Positions 1 through 13,209 of a stretch of 64,000 nucleotides of DNA are shown in pieces. Position 1 is the first letter of the stretch. Each line of letters starts with the position of its first letter. A program made the translations under genes and the position numbers. Origin of the DNA: Baylisascaris procyonis (lineage: Eukaryota > Nematoda > Chromadorea > Rhabditida > Ascarididae); assembly GCA_037389465.1 (NCBI GenBank), contig JAZARR010000170.1, positions 1,496,001 to 1,560,000 of the forward strand, given 5' to 3'. Below the pieces are notes generated by a model. That model searched no databases. It had not been told where the DNA came from and saw only the letters and a list, made by a program, of their open reading frames with translations.

Positions 1-370
1 AAGTGAGATGGGCAGATAAAATATTGCAACAACGGGTGTTGTTTTCATTATCGGGCCCAGATGCTCTTTGATGCTGAGCTCATCAGATGTGACCGTTGTT
101 GCAGCTTCTCCTTATTTACTTGCGAAATCAAGATTTCATGAGAGTAGCAACATTGTCGTCTTAGATCAGCCTAGATTTCATGTGGTTTTGATAAGTGATA
201 GACATGAATATAGGAAAAAGTTCAAAATATGCGACGTCCCCTCTACTATATAGTTCCGATTTCTGCCTCCACGACGACGAAAGTGCTTTTTTCTGCATCA
301 GATTCCCTACGGTCATTTATGGTTAAAAATCGATGATGAGATTAGTCTTCGAAAAAAAAAGAAAACTTAC
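1..370 (-). other. Intron of troponin T copy 1
   Basis: This stretch follows the donor GTAAGT at 370-365 of the last visible exon. The next family exon, which in copy 2 carries KKGLDPEEA, is not present on either strand here, so the window starts inside an intron. Confidence 0.7.
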
Positions 371-3300
371 ATCATACTCTTGACGCTCATGACGCTTTTC
401 CAAGTCATACTTATCGGCTTCAAGTTTGCAAATCCGTTGATGCAATTGAAGTATTTTCTGTTTCAAATCGTTGACGAGTAATCCCGAAATATCAGGCATC
501 CTGCTAATAGCAGCAATGAAGTTTCGACGTGCCTCTTCTTTTTGCTCTTTGTTCATCTCAGATTTGGCGCTAGCCTATAATATAAGATGCTATGTACAAT
601 GGTCATAGAAACCTACTTGTATAGTTAAAATCTTCTGATTTCTTAGAGTTGAATTCCTTATTCCATTGGTGAATTTTGAGGCTTGATTGATATATCTCTA
701 TCTGCTTATTCTATGATTAATAAATTTACCTAGAAAATAACTTCAAGGATAATCACATAGATCTGCTAGAAGTGCTGTAAATTATGGATAGCAGTGATTG
801 CAGATTCACGGTATTACAACGTAGCATACTCATCGTCAAGATTCAGTGAAAGAAGCTCGCTAGCCAGATGAATGACTAATGGGAATAAAGGATGAATATT
901 ATGTTTCAAGCAATAAAATCTTACTCCAGAAAGATTTGTCAATTTGCCCTTATCGCTCTTATTGATAACGAAATTTCGGCCAGGTTCACCGGATGTTGCG
1001 CCAGCAAATGAGCCGGCCATCATTTGCTGCCTTTTCAATCTTTCAGCCTCTCGTTTTCGCTTTTCGTTTTCAATTCGTTTCTTACGCTCTTCCTTAAATA
1101 AAATGTTATGTGCAACTTTGAAGTTCCATCAGAAAGTGAGTGGTATTGGTTTCCTGCTTTTCTGTCAAGTATCTTTTTCACTGATTAACGGTCTAGTACG
1201 TATTGAGTAAGTTAGCGTCTAATGGGAATCTTCTAGTAATAGATTTCAATGGGAATTCTATAAACGAGATGGTCAAAAGTAAAAAAAATTACGCAAATTT
1301 TCGCTACGCTCTAACTGTCATAATTCCATCGTGAATAGCTAGATCAACGTGGAATTAGCATATGAGGATCATTACATTATCAATTTTAGGCTGTTGAAGT
1401 TTCGTATTTATGCTCTAGTGGTTATTAGATGGAAATTGCTGGAAAAATAGATATACATTCATATGCGTACACATAGAGACAACACTGTTATGATGCATAT
1501 AACAGTGGTAAATGGAAAACACATGGCAAACAATATGGAAAACTTTGAGAGCAAAATTTGTTATGTCTTGGCGATCGTTTTCAAATGAAGTACCGCAAAC
1601 TTTGCGCAAAAATATTTGATCATTAAATGATCTAAAAAATTTTCGCTGAAGACTGTTGATCTCGCTCACCTCTTCGGCTCGCCGTCGTTCTTCGTCTTGT
1701 CGTCGTCTTTCAGCCATTTCTCGTTCTTCTTCTTCTCGTTGCAACCTACGTTGCTCTTGTCGTTCTTTCAATTGTCTCAGTTCCTCCTCTTCCTGTTCAC
1801 GTTCTTGTCGACGTCGCTCTTCATAGTCTTGCATTTTTGCAGCTTCTTCCTCTTCATGACGTTTTTTAGCCGCCTATAGTTTGCCAGTTAGTCAAGTCAA
1901 CGTATTTATTTGCCATGCTTGAGAAATTGTGCAGTTTTCCATGTGGCCACTGGGAGATATTTTTTTATTCATTTGGTCGCTTCATCAGCCATCTGGTCGG
2001 CTATGTTCCAGATTACGACTCAAATATTTTACTAACTTTTTGTGAGTAATAAATTTTAAGAATTGATGTTTTCTTTTCTTTAATGAGCTTGATTCTCCGT
2101 TCCCTCCACAGTGATAGTAACAAATTACTTGGCAATGACCTCGACAAATGCTTTCGAATTACTACATCATCTTTGTTCGTCTTAACAGTTGTCTTTAACG
2201 TTTTGACCATTTCCCGGATCCAATTACTCGTTTGTCTCATCTATGCAGTATTGAAATAAATTTTCATAAATCCCTAATGCTTATTGCGAATTTAAAACTG
2301 CGAATTTGCAATGGATTTAAGTCTTTGATGCAAAAAAATGCAAAATTTAAAAAAAATTGCGTTGAGTATGAACGGTGGAAGCAACGAGTGCATCGATTTT
2401 ATATTGCGTCTTTGATGATCGCATTGAAGGGAAAAGCGAAATTAGGAAAGCTTGATTTCATTTAGTGAAAGACATCTGTAAATTTCGCAGAGTTCAACTG
2501 ACCAGCATCGCTTTTTCGGCTTCGGTCATTTCCTTCGGCTCCTCGTCCGCTTTCTCAGCCGGTGGGCGCCGAATTCTGCATTCAAGCTTTCTTGTTTTCC
2601 GCGTAACATTTTTTAGTTTAGTAACTCACTTCTGATGTTCATTTCAACTGGCCAAATTGTCCAATAACAAACGTTTATCAAGTTGGAAAAAAATCTTATA
2701 TTTTCCGTCTAGATATGAGAATGTCGCAGCTAACTGTGGGAACAATTACCGAAATCGCAGCTTTAATTTATTGCTGTCCCAGGGCTACTGTACCAATCAA
2801 GTGACAACCATCAGGCCCTTTCCCGTCGTACTTACTTTTTTCCATTTCCATTACGTACTGAATTCTGCATAAGTGAAACATTAGAGAATAACCTCAAATC
2901 ATTTGTTGAATCAGTAAATACAAGCCCTCATTCCATAGGACAATATTCCGGTTTGTTTGATAACACTATTCAACGAGGAAGAATCACCCCAGCATGTGAA
3001 CATCGAATGAAGCAACTTCTTCCGTGGTCATTTCAACTAAATACCACCTCTACCTATAAGTGGCCAATGCTAATTTACAAAAAAAAGAGTGCAGAATGTA
3101 CATTTCTTTATTAAGCGTTCTCGATTGATTCTGGATTTAATTAGAAGACAGGGCATAGATATATAGCAGCTTACTTGGATTCCTCATGCTGCTCCTCGGC
3201 TTCAGGTTCTGGTTCAGCTGTTCTGAAAAATATCCCTCTTTCGATTAGAACTGATCATTAGACCGGATCTATGAAGCTAACAATGATAAAAATTACTTCT

Positions 3301-4093
3301 TTTTTTCCGAATAATGCATGAAGTTTTACAATTGATGAACTTTGAGAGTGTGTTTCCAGAAGTGCGGGGAAGGTGCTCATTGCGGTTGAATGTTTGGCAC
3401 TTTGTTGAGGGAAATTCAGAATAAATGAGTCCTGCCAACATCATAATGATATCTCTTTTGGATATGAGTAGAATCTAACTCAGGTTCCTCTTGATCCGCT
3501 TCCTCTACTTCACCTTCTTCCTCTTCTTCGTCTTCTTCGATCTCCTCCTCGGCCTCGTCTACGCTAAAAAATGATGAACGAAAATATCCTGATCATGAGC
3601 AAGAACGATAAAATCCCTCTATCACATTGGTCATCAATGTCTCCCATATTGCCCTAAGCAAAATCAAAAAATGGATGAGACATATGAGTCGTTCGTATAT
3701 GAGTGTTTATAGATGAATCATCTGGCCAAAGGACACGGCTTAATAGAAATATTTTCATCCCTAACGACTGCATTATTCAGCACTCCTTCAAATTCGTGCC
3801 AACGGTCCAATCAATCCCTACGGTCGCCTTGCAGTAGTGGTCTCTATTTCTTCACATCTCCATCGGCCCAAAAGCGGAGTCACACTAGTGTCGCTCCTTT
3901 TGCTATGACCATTGACCACAGGAGTGAGCAAGATTTTTCTACCAATATTAGAATATATCTTCGATCATATTGACCTAATTTCAGATGAAAAAGAAGAATA
4001 CTTGAAGATAAAGTGAAATGGAAGAAGCGATCATAATACTGCAAAAATTAATTAAGCTTGAAATGCTTACATTTGATCTTCCTCGTCTGACAT
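371..4093 (-). CDS. Troponin T, copy 1 (5' seven exons; 3' end outside window)
   Basis: Troponin T anchors the troponin complex to tropomyosin on the thin filament of striated-type muscle. Exons on the minus strand: 4071-4093, 3480-3563, 3175-3222, 2503-2575, 1670-1873, 925-1092, 371-574, all with GT-AG borders and compatible phases (2,2,2,0,0,0,0), giving 268 codons. The start ATG (4093-4091) gives MSDEEDQ, as in the paralogue at 20266. Residues about 8-75 are a very acidic leader. Next come a Glu/Arg/Lys helix ([21 protein letters not shown]), the [10 protein letters not shown] block, and the family hallmark [20 protein letters not shown] in the last visible exon. The family's following segment (ERQ...KKGLDPEEA) would lie left of base 1; I do not find it in 1-370. 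Family assignment is secure; which worm troponin T gene it matches is not. Confidence 0.92.
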
Positions 4094-4114
4094 GCTTGAT
4101 GTACTCACAGAGAA

Positions 4115-4117
4115 ACT
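4115..4117 (-). other. Probable trans-splice acceptor of troponin T copy 1
   Basis: On the minus strand ATTTTGTTGCAG ends at 4116, followed by 22 bases of leader and then the start ATG at 4093. No upstream exon is evident, so this is the likely spliced-leader addition site; it could instead join a distant 5' non-coding exon. Confidence 0.5.
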
Positions 4118-4654
4118 GCAACAAAATATGATTAAGCGTAATTCGTTGCAATCTATAGAAGTCGACCAAAATGATCGATCTTAATGCCTCATTTTAGGCG
4201 ATGAATCTTTTTGCTCAATTTGAGATCTAGTTGTATGCAGCTCATTGGTGTAATTTGCATAGCACGATCTACGCTTTTTCTATCACGTGAATCAGCCGGT
4301 GATGGAAGATACAACGATAAAACATGTTTTAGTGGTCAAACTCTAAAGGATTCCCGGTCTTCAGAACGCTGAATGACGACGTCATCGAAGAAGAAATAGT
4401 CATTACTCAGAATTCACACTTGCCCGAAGGTTGCTGCTGAGGGAATCATCGCTTGGCCGAAACGATGTGTGTTTGTTTTTGAAGGATTTCAGCAAGGTCC
4501 GTGAGTGCATCGTTTTGTGCAGTTTAATAAACCATGGTAATAGACAGTATCACTTGATCACCTTTACTGTACGAGAATTCCACGAATCTGCCGTCGTAGT
4601 ATCTATGCGAACAGTAGATTTTCGCCAAACTTTCTAGAATCCATTATGACGGTC

Positions 4655-4830
4655 TTTCTTCGTTCGCATGTCTGCGTGTCCATATGTCGTGTATTTGTGT
4701 CTGCGTGTCCTTTTATGAATGCATTTATGAGTATGTGCGCGTATGCTTGTATGCAGATATGCGTTACGCGTGTCTGTGCTTGCTTACGTTCGCAAGTCTG
4801 CGCGTTTCTGTGTGTGTATTACATGCTTGT
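4655..4830. repeat. Degenerate TG-rich tract
   Basis: Interrupted tgt/gtg/tgcgtg words run for about 175 bases (for example gtctgcgtgtcc twice near 4670 and 4700). The 88-codon open frame across it (cysteine, valine and methionine rich) is a by-product of the repeat, not a gene. A complementary CA-rich tract lies at 33068-33335. Confidence 0.6.
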
Positions 4831-7549
4831 AGCCTTATGTGTCGGCGATAGTTTCTGTTGCGAAAGAGGGATAGGTTTGGTAGTAAAATTGTGTTTAATT
4901 AACCTCTCTTAGACTTCTGCATACATATATTAGAGTCTGAACTGCTAAGCGATCTCCTTTCCGACTAACTGATCGATCTGCATGTTATGGAAATTGATAT
5001 GAACTTTGTCGAATAGTAGATGCTATCGGCTTCGCTGAAAAGCTTTTTTGCTTGGCAATAAATCATCATTTATTAGAGATTTGTGTAGCGTGTACACTTG
5101 ATTAGCTCGCCTGAAAAAGTCGTATTTCTTTATAGCCATAGTGGCCTATCTTCTCATTCTAATATATTTCAATAAGTTTGGAAACTGCAGTTGTTGTTTT
5201 TTTTTGAAGAAAATTTACGGGGAATTAAGCATACGTTATAGATAATTTAGGAACAATGTAAGTTTTCAAGAAATTAATGCTGATTTCCACAAATATCGTA
5301 CAAATGAAATGAACGTTTCGAGAACTTTTTTCTTTGTAATTTAATAGTGATTTTTATACCTACGATATGTCAGTCGAATGTACAACCAATTCTAAACAAG
5401 CTAAACAAATGTGCCCCTCAAATGTTCTTTGAAACATTTTCGAGTGGGCTGTAATTGAAAGCGTCGAGTGATTTTTCATGTAATCCGTTAATTAACATTG
5501 AAAAAAAAAACGCACTACTATTACGTAGGAGGATGACAAATTGTAGCTCAATTTAATTGCGTATCATTGTAACAATTTCACTTTTCTCTATAGTTTGTTC
5601 ATCGAATATATCGTGTTTCGTTTACGTTTACAGATTTTACAATGTTGGTTTTTAAAAAATTAAGAGCTGAGGAAGGTCGAGAAATAACACATTGATAATG
5701 GCTGAAAATGCATAGAAAAGGAAGTCGAAAAAATTTTATAAAAATTGGGAAAAAAATTTTTTTTGAATTCATAAAATATTTTCAAAAAATTTACAAAAAT
5801 TCAAGTGGTCATAGTATTTCATTGGAAAAAATATAACGAACGAGTAAATTTCAAAATTAAGTACAGTTTTGAAACGTTAGATACGGCAGCGAAAAGAAAT
5901 GAATATGGATGGAGATCAAATTATTTTTGACCACTTCTAATCCATCAGCATTCATTAGAATTCGCAATTTCTATGCTGCCAGTAATCGATAAACAAGTCG
6001 ATGAACAGTAATCGATCTTTGGAGATGAATTAATTTCTATAATAGTCAACTGTTAGAATGATATAACATCCTTGAGGGAGCTTGAAAGTGCAACAAAAGT
6101 GCAAGATATTCAGAGCTTTTACCCATTCGGGCATCGATATTCGATATATTAAGGGAACAAACAAAAGAAATTGGAAAGAATATAAGGTGTGAAGGACGAT
6201 CATACAAATGAAACAGTGAAATTGCAAACGCTGAGGTTTCAATATCACCTTAGATGTTAGAAGGCTTTAGATGGATGGATCAAGTAGGCAAAAATGCTTG
6301 TGGGACGTAGTTTGGAAAAATACGACTATGTTCTAGAAAACTCCCATTGAGCGGAGCAATTTCGAATCCGCAGTGTACACAACGCACCTTTCATTTAACC
6401 ACTTAGAAGTTATGAAGGAATTGAAATCAGATGCTCATGCAGACGAGTTCATCCATTCAAGAGCGTCGTCATAAATGACCTTCATAAGGTATAGGAGCAA
6501 ACATATAGACTCCTCAACAACAATATCGCCTAGAATGTGACGATTAAAATGATGCGATAATTCATTAGAGATAATAACGATGATAAAATTTAATAAGAAA
6601 ATCAGATGAATGATTTGATTAGATATAAGGGATTCAAACATTTCAAAAAAGAGTCTTGAAGGTGATGTTGAGAGTGTTATCAGCTCAAATTTACTTAGTT
6701 AATGCCCTTAGGCGATCCCAATGGTGATTAGCTGATAAACTCATATGTATACATTCACTGATGCTCAAATATTCTTTCAGTGATACCAAAATAATAGCAT
6801 ATCAAATGTCTATTAGAATCAGCGCTTCACGAAATCATTTGAATAATAGTTTTTTCGCAACCTTAGCATAAGGATATTATAAGAATTCGGCATCATTGTT
6901 AGCCACACGAATACAACGTCCATAGGTAAAGAACTTAAGAAGAAAAGTGAATCTTTTATCAATTGTTAGTAATCTTTCGACCAGAACAAGTGGACAGACG
7001 TACTACAGCAGCTTCACCTAGCCAACCGGTTTCATTAATTAATTAGTGCAAAGTCATAAATATGCCATCAATAATATGTTATTATATTTTATTTAACACA
7101 ACCGCTCGCAGAAATGTCCTGCAAACAACAGTTCTTTTTTTACATCCCGATCATTTTAATAAATGCATCATGATAGGATAGAACAATTCGGCGGTGACAT
7201 AAAATATTGTCCACGTTTGATTCGTATTGAGATGGAAATCGAGGAGAAAAGATTTTTAAAAAAATGCTTCTTAATGAGACGTCGATGGGATAATTTTTCA
7301 TTGATATCACTCAGATGATTTACTTCCCGCTGAATAAATGGATAAAAATAAACAATCAAAATTCGTTATCTACTTCATAAGTTAAGGGCGAACAAAACTC
7401 TCCGATTTAATGCCGACTTATATGAACGTCAAATCTATTCCATAAATCCATCTCGCCGATTATACTCGATATATTCGAGTGCCAACGATATATCACTTAG
7501 AGATAATATTTCCCACAAAAGGATTGAGTAATGAAGGAAATACACTTAC

Positions 7550-7569
7550 GTAATAACAGCGGTTGCCAT
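7550..7569 (-). CDS. Candidate alternative first exon for troponin T copy 1
   Basis: On the minus strand ATGGCAACCGCTGTTATTAC is followed by a strong donor GTAAGTG. It encodes MATAVIT with a phase 2 end, exactly the phase accepted by exon 2 of troponin T copy 1 at 3563. Joined, the protein would start MATAVIT-VDEAEEE instead of MSDEEDQ-I-VDEAEEE. A short upstream ATG frame ends just before this ATG. It may equally be chance or a first exon of something else; nothing but the sequence and phase supports it. Confidence 0.25.
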
Positions 7570-10500
7570 TACGAACTCACTTCAAACATTGTTCAACTCA
7601 CTGAGGTGAATTACTTCTATTTGAAAGAACTTTTTTGGTTGCGATTGACAGCGGAGGTGTGTGATGAGGTGAGATGACTAAGAGCTATTATCAGCTGCTT
7701 TATTATTTGATTTTTTTCAGAAACGATAAACGCTGCGGATTTATTACGGCTTTCGCACTATCCAAAAAAATACGAAAAAATTTTAACACGAATTATTTAC
7801 CTTGACTAATTGAAGGTTGAAACTCGCAACAACACTTGATCGCTTCGAGTTGATACTGAATACATTTGTAGCGAGAGTCGAGTCTTTTAAGCGTTTTTCG
7901 AAGACCTCTGAGGCGTTGTATAGGTGTATTGCACTGTGAGGATACCTCGTTATTTCGCCTAGGCTGACAGCCCGCGTAAGGTGTTTTTTTTGCATCGTCT
8001 AGGCAAACGCTACCGCACTTAGGTTTTATTATCTCTTGTGCCTTTCTGAGTTGACTATCTATTCAGCTGTCTGAGTGAGTTCGTGGGGCGGCGTTACAAA
8101 ATCCGTTTAAAAAAAAGCGAAACTCGATCCTTGATTGCAAGAATTGGATCGGCAATATGAGCCTGAAAGAAACGCTAGTTGAGGGAGCAACTGCCACCAT
8201 AGTAATGGCGTGATCTTTCGAATTCGAACTTTAACTGCACTTATATGAAGTTGGTAGGTATGTCAGTTCCATCACCAGATGATATAGAATAAACACAATT
8301 GAGTTTGTTTTTTTCTGAAGAATTCAATGGGCAGAGCAATTGAAAATACAACACAGTGTCCCACATTTCTATAGCAAAGGAAATGTGCCACAAAATTTCA
8401 GAAAGAATCATCATATGTTCCGCGTTTATCAATGAGATGAGATATGTGGGTGAATATATGGTCCCCGCTATGAATAAAGGCAGAGAGTGCTTTGCTGCCC
8501 GAAGAAATGTGATCACATTGAGAGAGACATTTTGTTGAGAGTCATTTGAAGGATCCTTTGAACAGTTGGATTGTCTTATGCAAATTTGAACGGAGCATCA
8601 TAAGCAGTGCAAATCGTTATTTGTCTGTTGAAAACTATCAAGTGCATCCAATCCTGAAATATTAACATTTCCCTTCAGAACTATGGATATTGCCGATCTT
8701 CAACAAGAAAAATGTTGCCTTCATGATTAGAATGAAACGGAGTGACAGGAGCCAATATGCGGATTATTGGAGTCGAGAGCAAGATAACGCCATAATAGGT
8801 ATTTCAAGCAAACTTCGCAGGTGAATGCAATATGTTCACGATGGCTAAATTTTTGCCTCATTTCGAAGCTTTTGATTGTGGATTATTGCAATAGCTTGCA
8901 GCAACATATATTGCCACATTTGCTCAGTGATTGTTTTATTTCTAGCTGATCGCCTCGATGAACAAAAAATTCGAACGTAAAGTAATGAGTGAAAAAAAGA
9001 TTTTTAAGGCCGAATATCATCAACAAAATATTCATTTCAAAGAAACTTCTAATGAATTAGCGCTAAATTATAAGTGGCAATGGTAGAGTCGTGTGTTTAC
9101 GGCTACAATATTTCTTAATATGATCATTCCAAATAACTGAATCCTCTTTGTGCAGCAAAAGAAGCGTCTATATGCATCGAAATTAGCGTCCAAAATTACA
9201 TTACTACATAAACACGTCGAATGCTTCTTTATGTAATTATTTTTGCATTGAAATCTGTTTTCTCATATTTGAAAATTCATCAATTCTTATTTTGTGAATA
9301 ATTGCGCTTATTGATTAAACGAAAGTTATTGAAAATGCTAATATCCTCTTCGCTCTCTCATAATCTTCCCACTTTGCTATATTCTTACATTTTTCCTCAG
9401 TGAACAATATCATATGGTAGAAAGCCTTAATTGTTCATACCATCATACGGATACAACGGACGCCTCTTTGAGAAGCCTTATTAAAGGCGTGACCCATCAA
9501 TTTCACCTATCTCTCTATGTCTGTGTATTTGGTTCGGAGTATTTTTGTCGAATAAACATGGCTAAAATTGGATAAATGGCCTAGACGTGACCAAATCAAT
9601 TGTATATTTCCTCACGCTTTTTATCTGCTCATAGGTTTTTATCGCTCACATTTAGCCGTTCGTTGCGTTTAGATGTTAGGCATAAAAATCTCTTTAATTC
9701 TATTTACTATTTTCTATGCTCTTATCATTATCACATATTCACGGTCACTATGAAATACTTCTCTGGGAAATTCATGCATTCACCGCTCTTCTAGATTTGC
9801 ATCTCTATTTTGTCATAAAAGAACCTTAAAACCCCTTTCAGAAATAGTCGGCGGTTAAAAAATTTTAAATTATTATTGAAAACAGTGAGAGTTTTGAATG
9901 GCCTCTCAAGCATATTAGAAGACTTCTCACATTCGCCTAAGCATTATATAAACTAGACGATTCTTGAATACAGCAATCCTTTAAGCTCTCATTTCTTTGA
10001 ATCGTTAGAGAGTGGAATTATTTGCTTCTATTGGTGTTTGACGTCAATGCTCGACATGTTGAATGAAGGTGCCACAAACTATGAGGCATCATTTAGTGTC
10101 GAAGAATGGGAGCTGAATAAGCGCGTTGTAATCTATGTTCGCCTCCTGAAGACCAACTGTTCGATTGCTGCCGAAAATATAGTTTTACACCAATGCTCCC
10201 ACACTCCAATGCTCTTAGTGATAGCAAACAATCTCAATTGCTAGCAATTGGCGATCTTTTGCAACCATTTAAATACTATCATATAGAATGATATTCAATC
10301 GAGTTTGAAAATTCCCTTTGTGAAATTTGTTCGAGCTCGACTTATGAGGCTCGATAAGAACATTGCCTGTGCTTTGAATCTTTCAGCAATCCGAGAGAGT
10401 ACACACACTTTAAATTGAGTGAGTTTTTATTCCAAGCTGATTAGATTGCAAATAATGAATCTTTCGCAAAGGATGGGTTCGACAAATCAGCAATGGGGGC

Positions 10501-13209
10501 AGCTGCAAAAGTGCAAGTCTTATAAGCATCTCTATTACAATTCTTCATCTCGGAATTGCATTTTTTCAACGGAATTCGCAAATAAAGTCCATTCATCAAT
10601 CATCATTTAGAAATGCTTTTAAGATTGAATGCTTTTATGGTTGGATTCTCATCAGTCGTCGTTTGTTATTGTCTATTTTCTTAGCGATTACTATTGACTG
10701 ATGATATTTGTAAGTGTAAGGTTTCCACACTATGTGAAGAACTTTTACGTGAGGAATTTCACGAAAAATTCGCCCGAACGTTCAGAGCTTTGAAAAAAAA
10801 AAAAGAATGAACGAAGAAGCACACCAAAGGGGTGGGCAGTGAATGTGCTTTTGCTGTTGTGTTGATTGCATCAACCACATTCAGGAATTTTAGAGAAAGC
10901 AATAAAACTTGCGGCATATTGCTGCCATATTTTCGCCGATTTGGTCTCTCACAGAAATCTTTCAAAGTTTTATTCTTAATGGGTCGACTATTGCGAAATG
11001 AAAACCAAGTAGATGGTATATAGGCAGTACATGAAACCCGGCGAAATTCAATAGGCGACAAACTGTGCATATTTTTGACCATCTTTGGATGGAACACTTT
11101 TTAGAAATCATGATTGAACCTAAAAATTATATGAAGAAGTCATTCATGTTGCATATTATCAAGCATTCAACAGATTTCACTGGTCTCATGCCTCATCAAG
11201 AACACTTGGGCGTTACCCGCTGGAGATATGCAAAATATAACCATCGATATGAACTGTTCCTCTATCAAAACAGGCAATAGATGCGTGCATGACGTTGGTA
11301 GCCCATAAGGACAATGGAAAGCCACGTAAATTATAATAAGTGATGGAAATTGCATCGTCTTTTTTCAATTAATGAAGTATGCTACTAGTGAGTTCTGTCG
11401 TAGTCCGTAATTTAAAGTGTTGCGATATATAAGACCTTTTTCTGCTCTATCACGCTACATACTACCAATTAACTCAAAACGGATGCAATAAAGATTCCTC
11501 TTATTCCCAATGAAATTTATAAAAATGCATTGGGAACTTTTCAGCTAAAATACTAAAATAAACTACTGCTATCTTTCTTTGATTGAACAAAAACGTTTCT
11601 TTTCTCAACATTTATCTCTCGACGATCCAGCGAACGAAATCCAAAACGTTTAGATACCAATCTTTCTGAATCAATCGATGGTTTCTTCATCATATTGCCC
11701 ATAAAAACCCATAATGCAAGGATCATTTTAATAAAAACTCGATTGCTGACTTATTAAGCAAATCGCATTATGGCAATGAACATCGCTTCAAAATTGATTG
11801 TGTTGTTTCACTTCAGAGAATCACATTGGCAAGAGTATATGATGTGAAAGGGTTGAATGCTTATAGTTTCATCTGATAATCACGTTTATGAATCGTTAGG
11901 CTCATCATTGCTGCCAATAATTTTCATTTCGAATTTTCTCATTAGAATTGAAAAGATTGAACGTAAGCAATATGGAATTCAAAGAATCCATCATTGACAG
12001 ATTCGAATAGATGAGAACTTAATGAAATGGTTATGTGAAATTGTTTATGAGACGCTGATTTTGATTAAAGCCGATAATATCATCGAATTATGAGAAAAAA
12101 ATGAAGTAAAGTAGAGGAGAAATTTTCTCACTCGAAGCATTTGGAAAGAAGAAATGCGTGCATTTTGCTTCAATAAAAAAAAGTCTTTGTTGCCGTCTCA
12201 GGTGGATAACTACGTGCTAGCTATTCAAGTTTTCATTTTTACAGCCTTCAAAGGTCGACATATTGCCAACCAACTCGTCGATTGACAGTTGTAACCGTAT
12301 TGCGAAAATTTACAAAGTCGCAATGCTTCGATGTTGTTGGAATGCATTGAAAAAATTGACTTTTACCTGTTGTTTTATGTCGTGATGGAGATATGAATGA
12401 CATGCTAAGAATTTAACAGCGAAAAAATAGTCTAAACTTTCACTTGGTCATGACAAATTTGCTAGTATTAGAAATCGCCTCATATTTGCTCTGTATGAAT
12501 GAATGAAGATGGAAGAGAAGATCATATCAAAATCGCAATTTTGTAAGGAATTTGCATTCTGCCATCAATAGTACAAAGTCGGAATATTCCTAACCTAATA
12601 CAACATTTCGATTCAAAGGGAATATTATGTCTAACAAGGGAATGCCATTATTATGCATTTCATGGCAACCCGTGAGTGGTAATAATATCTGCAACGACAG
12701 AATGAGATATTGTGACATATTTCTTTGCTCAACTTAAGCATTGATGTTTGATTTGAACATATGTGGATACGTGAAACAAAAATCATTTACTGAAAGTTGC
12801 ATTTGAATGTAAACCATATTATTCGAAAATTTACTGACGCAGTAATACAGATATATCGTTACTTGTGTGAAAAGAAGGTATGACATTGTCAAGGTTTTCC
12901 TGATAAACAAAGCCTTATTTTTTTTTAAATGCTTCAGTAGTAGCACTTACGATAAGTTTGTACAATCCGAAGCTATTCCAGAGGTGATAATTCACTGAGG
13001 GATTGCAATGGCCGAGAAATTCAGTTGAAATTTATGATGGTTTGAATGCCGATAGAACTGTCATCGACATTTGCGTAAAAGACAACATAAGTATGTTTAT
13101 AGCATTGATTATCAAAAAAAGTCTTTTTAATGAAATCATCTCTCTCAGAATCGTAAAGGTTTAAAACACACAAAAAGACTACGAGAAAACAATGATTAGA
13201 TTGCGGCGT

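Larger units (their letters stand above)
4118..13209. other. Intergenic stretch between the two troponin T genes
   Basis: About 9 kb without a gene I can defend. It contains a TG-rich degenerate tract (4655-4830) and a small candidate first exon at 7550-7569. Open frames of 60-112 codons, such as 10038-10244 plus and 10759-11097 minus, lack recognisable domains, flanking splice chains or start context. It should hold the 3' untranslated region and termination region of troponin T copy 2 and the promoter of copy 1. I found no AATAAA close to the copy 2 stop. Confidence 0.5.
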
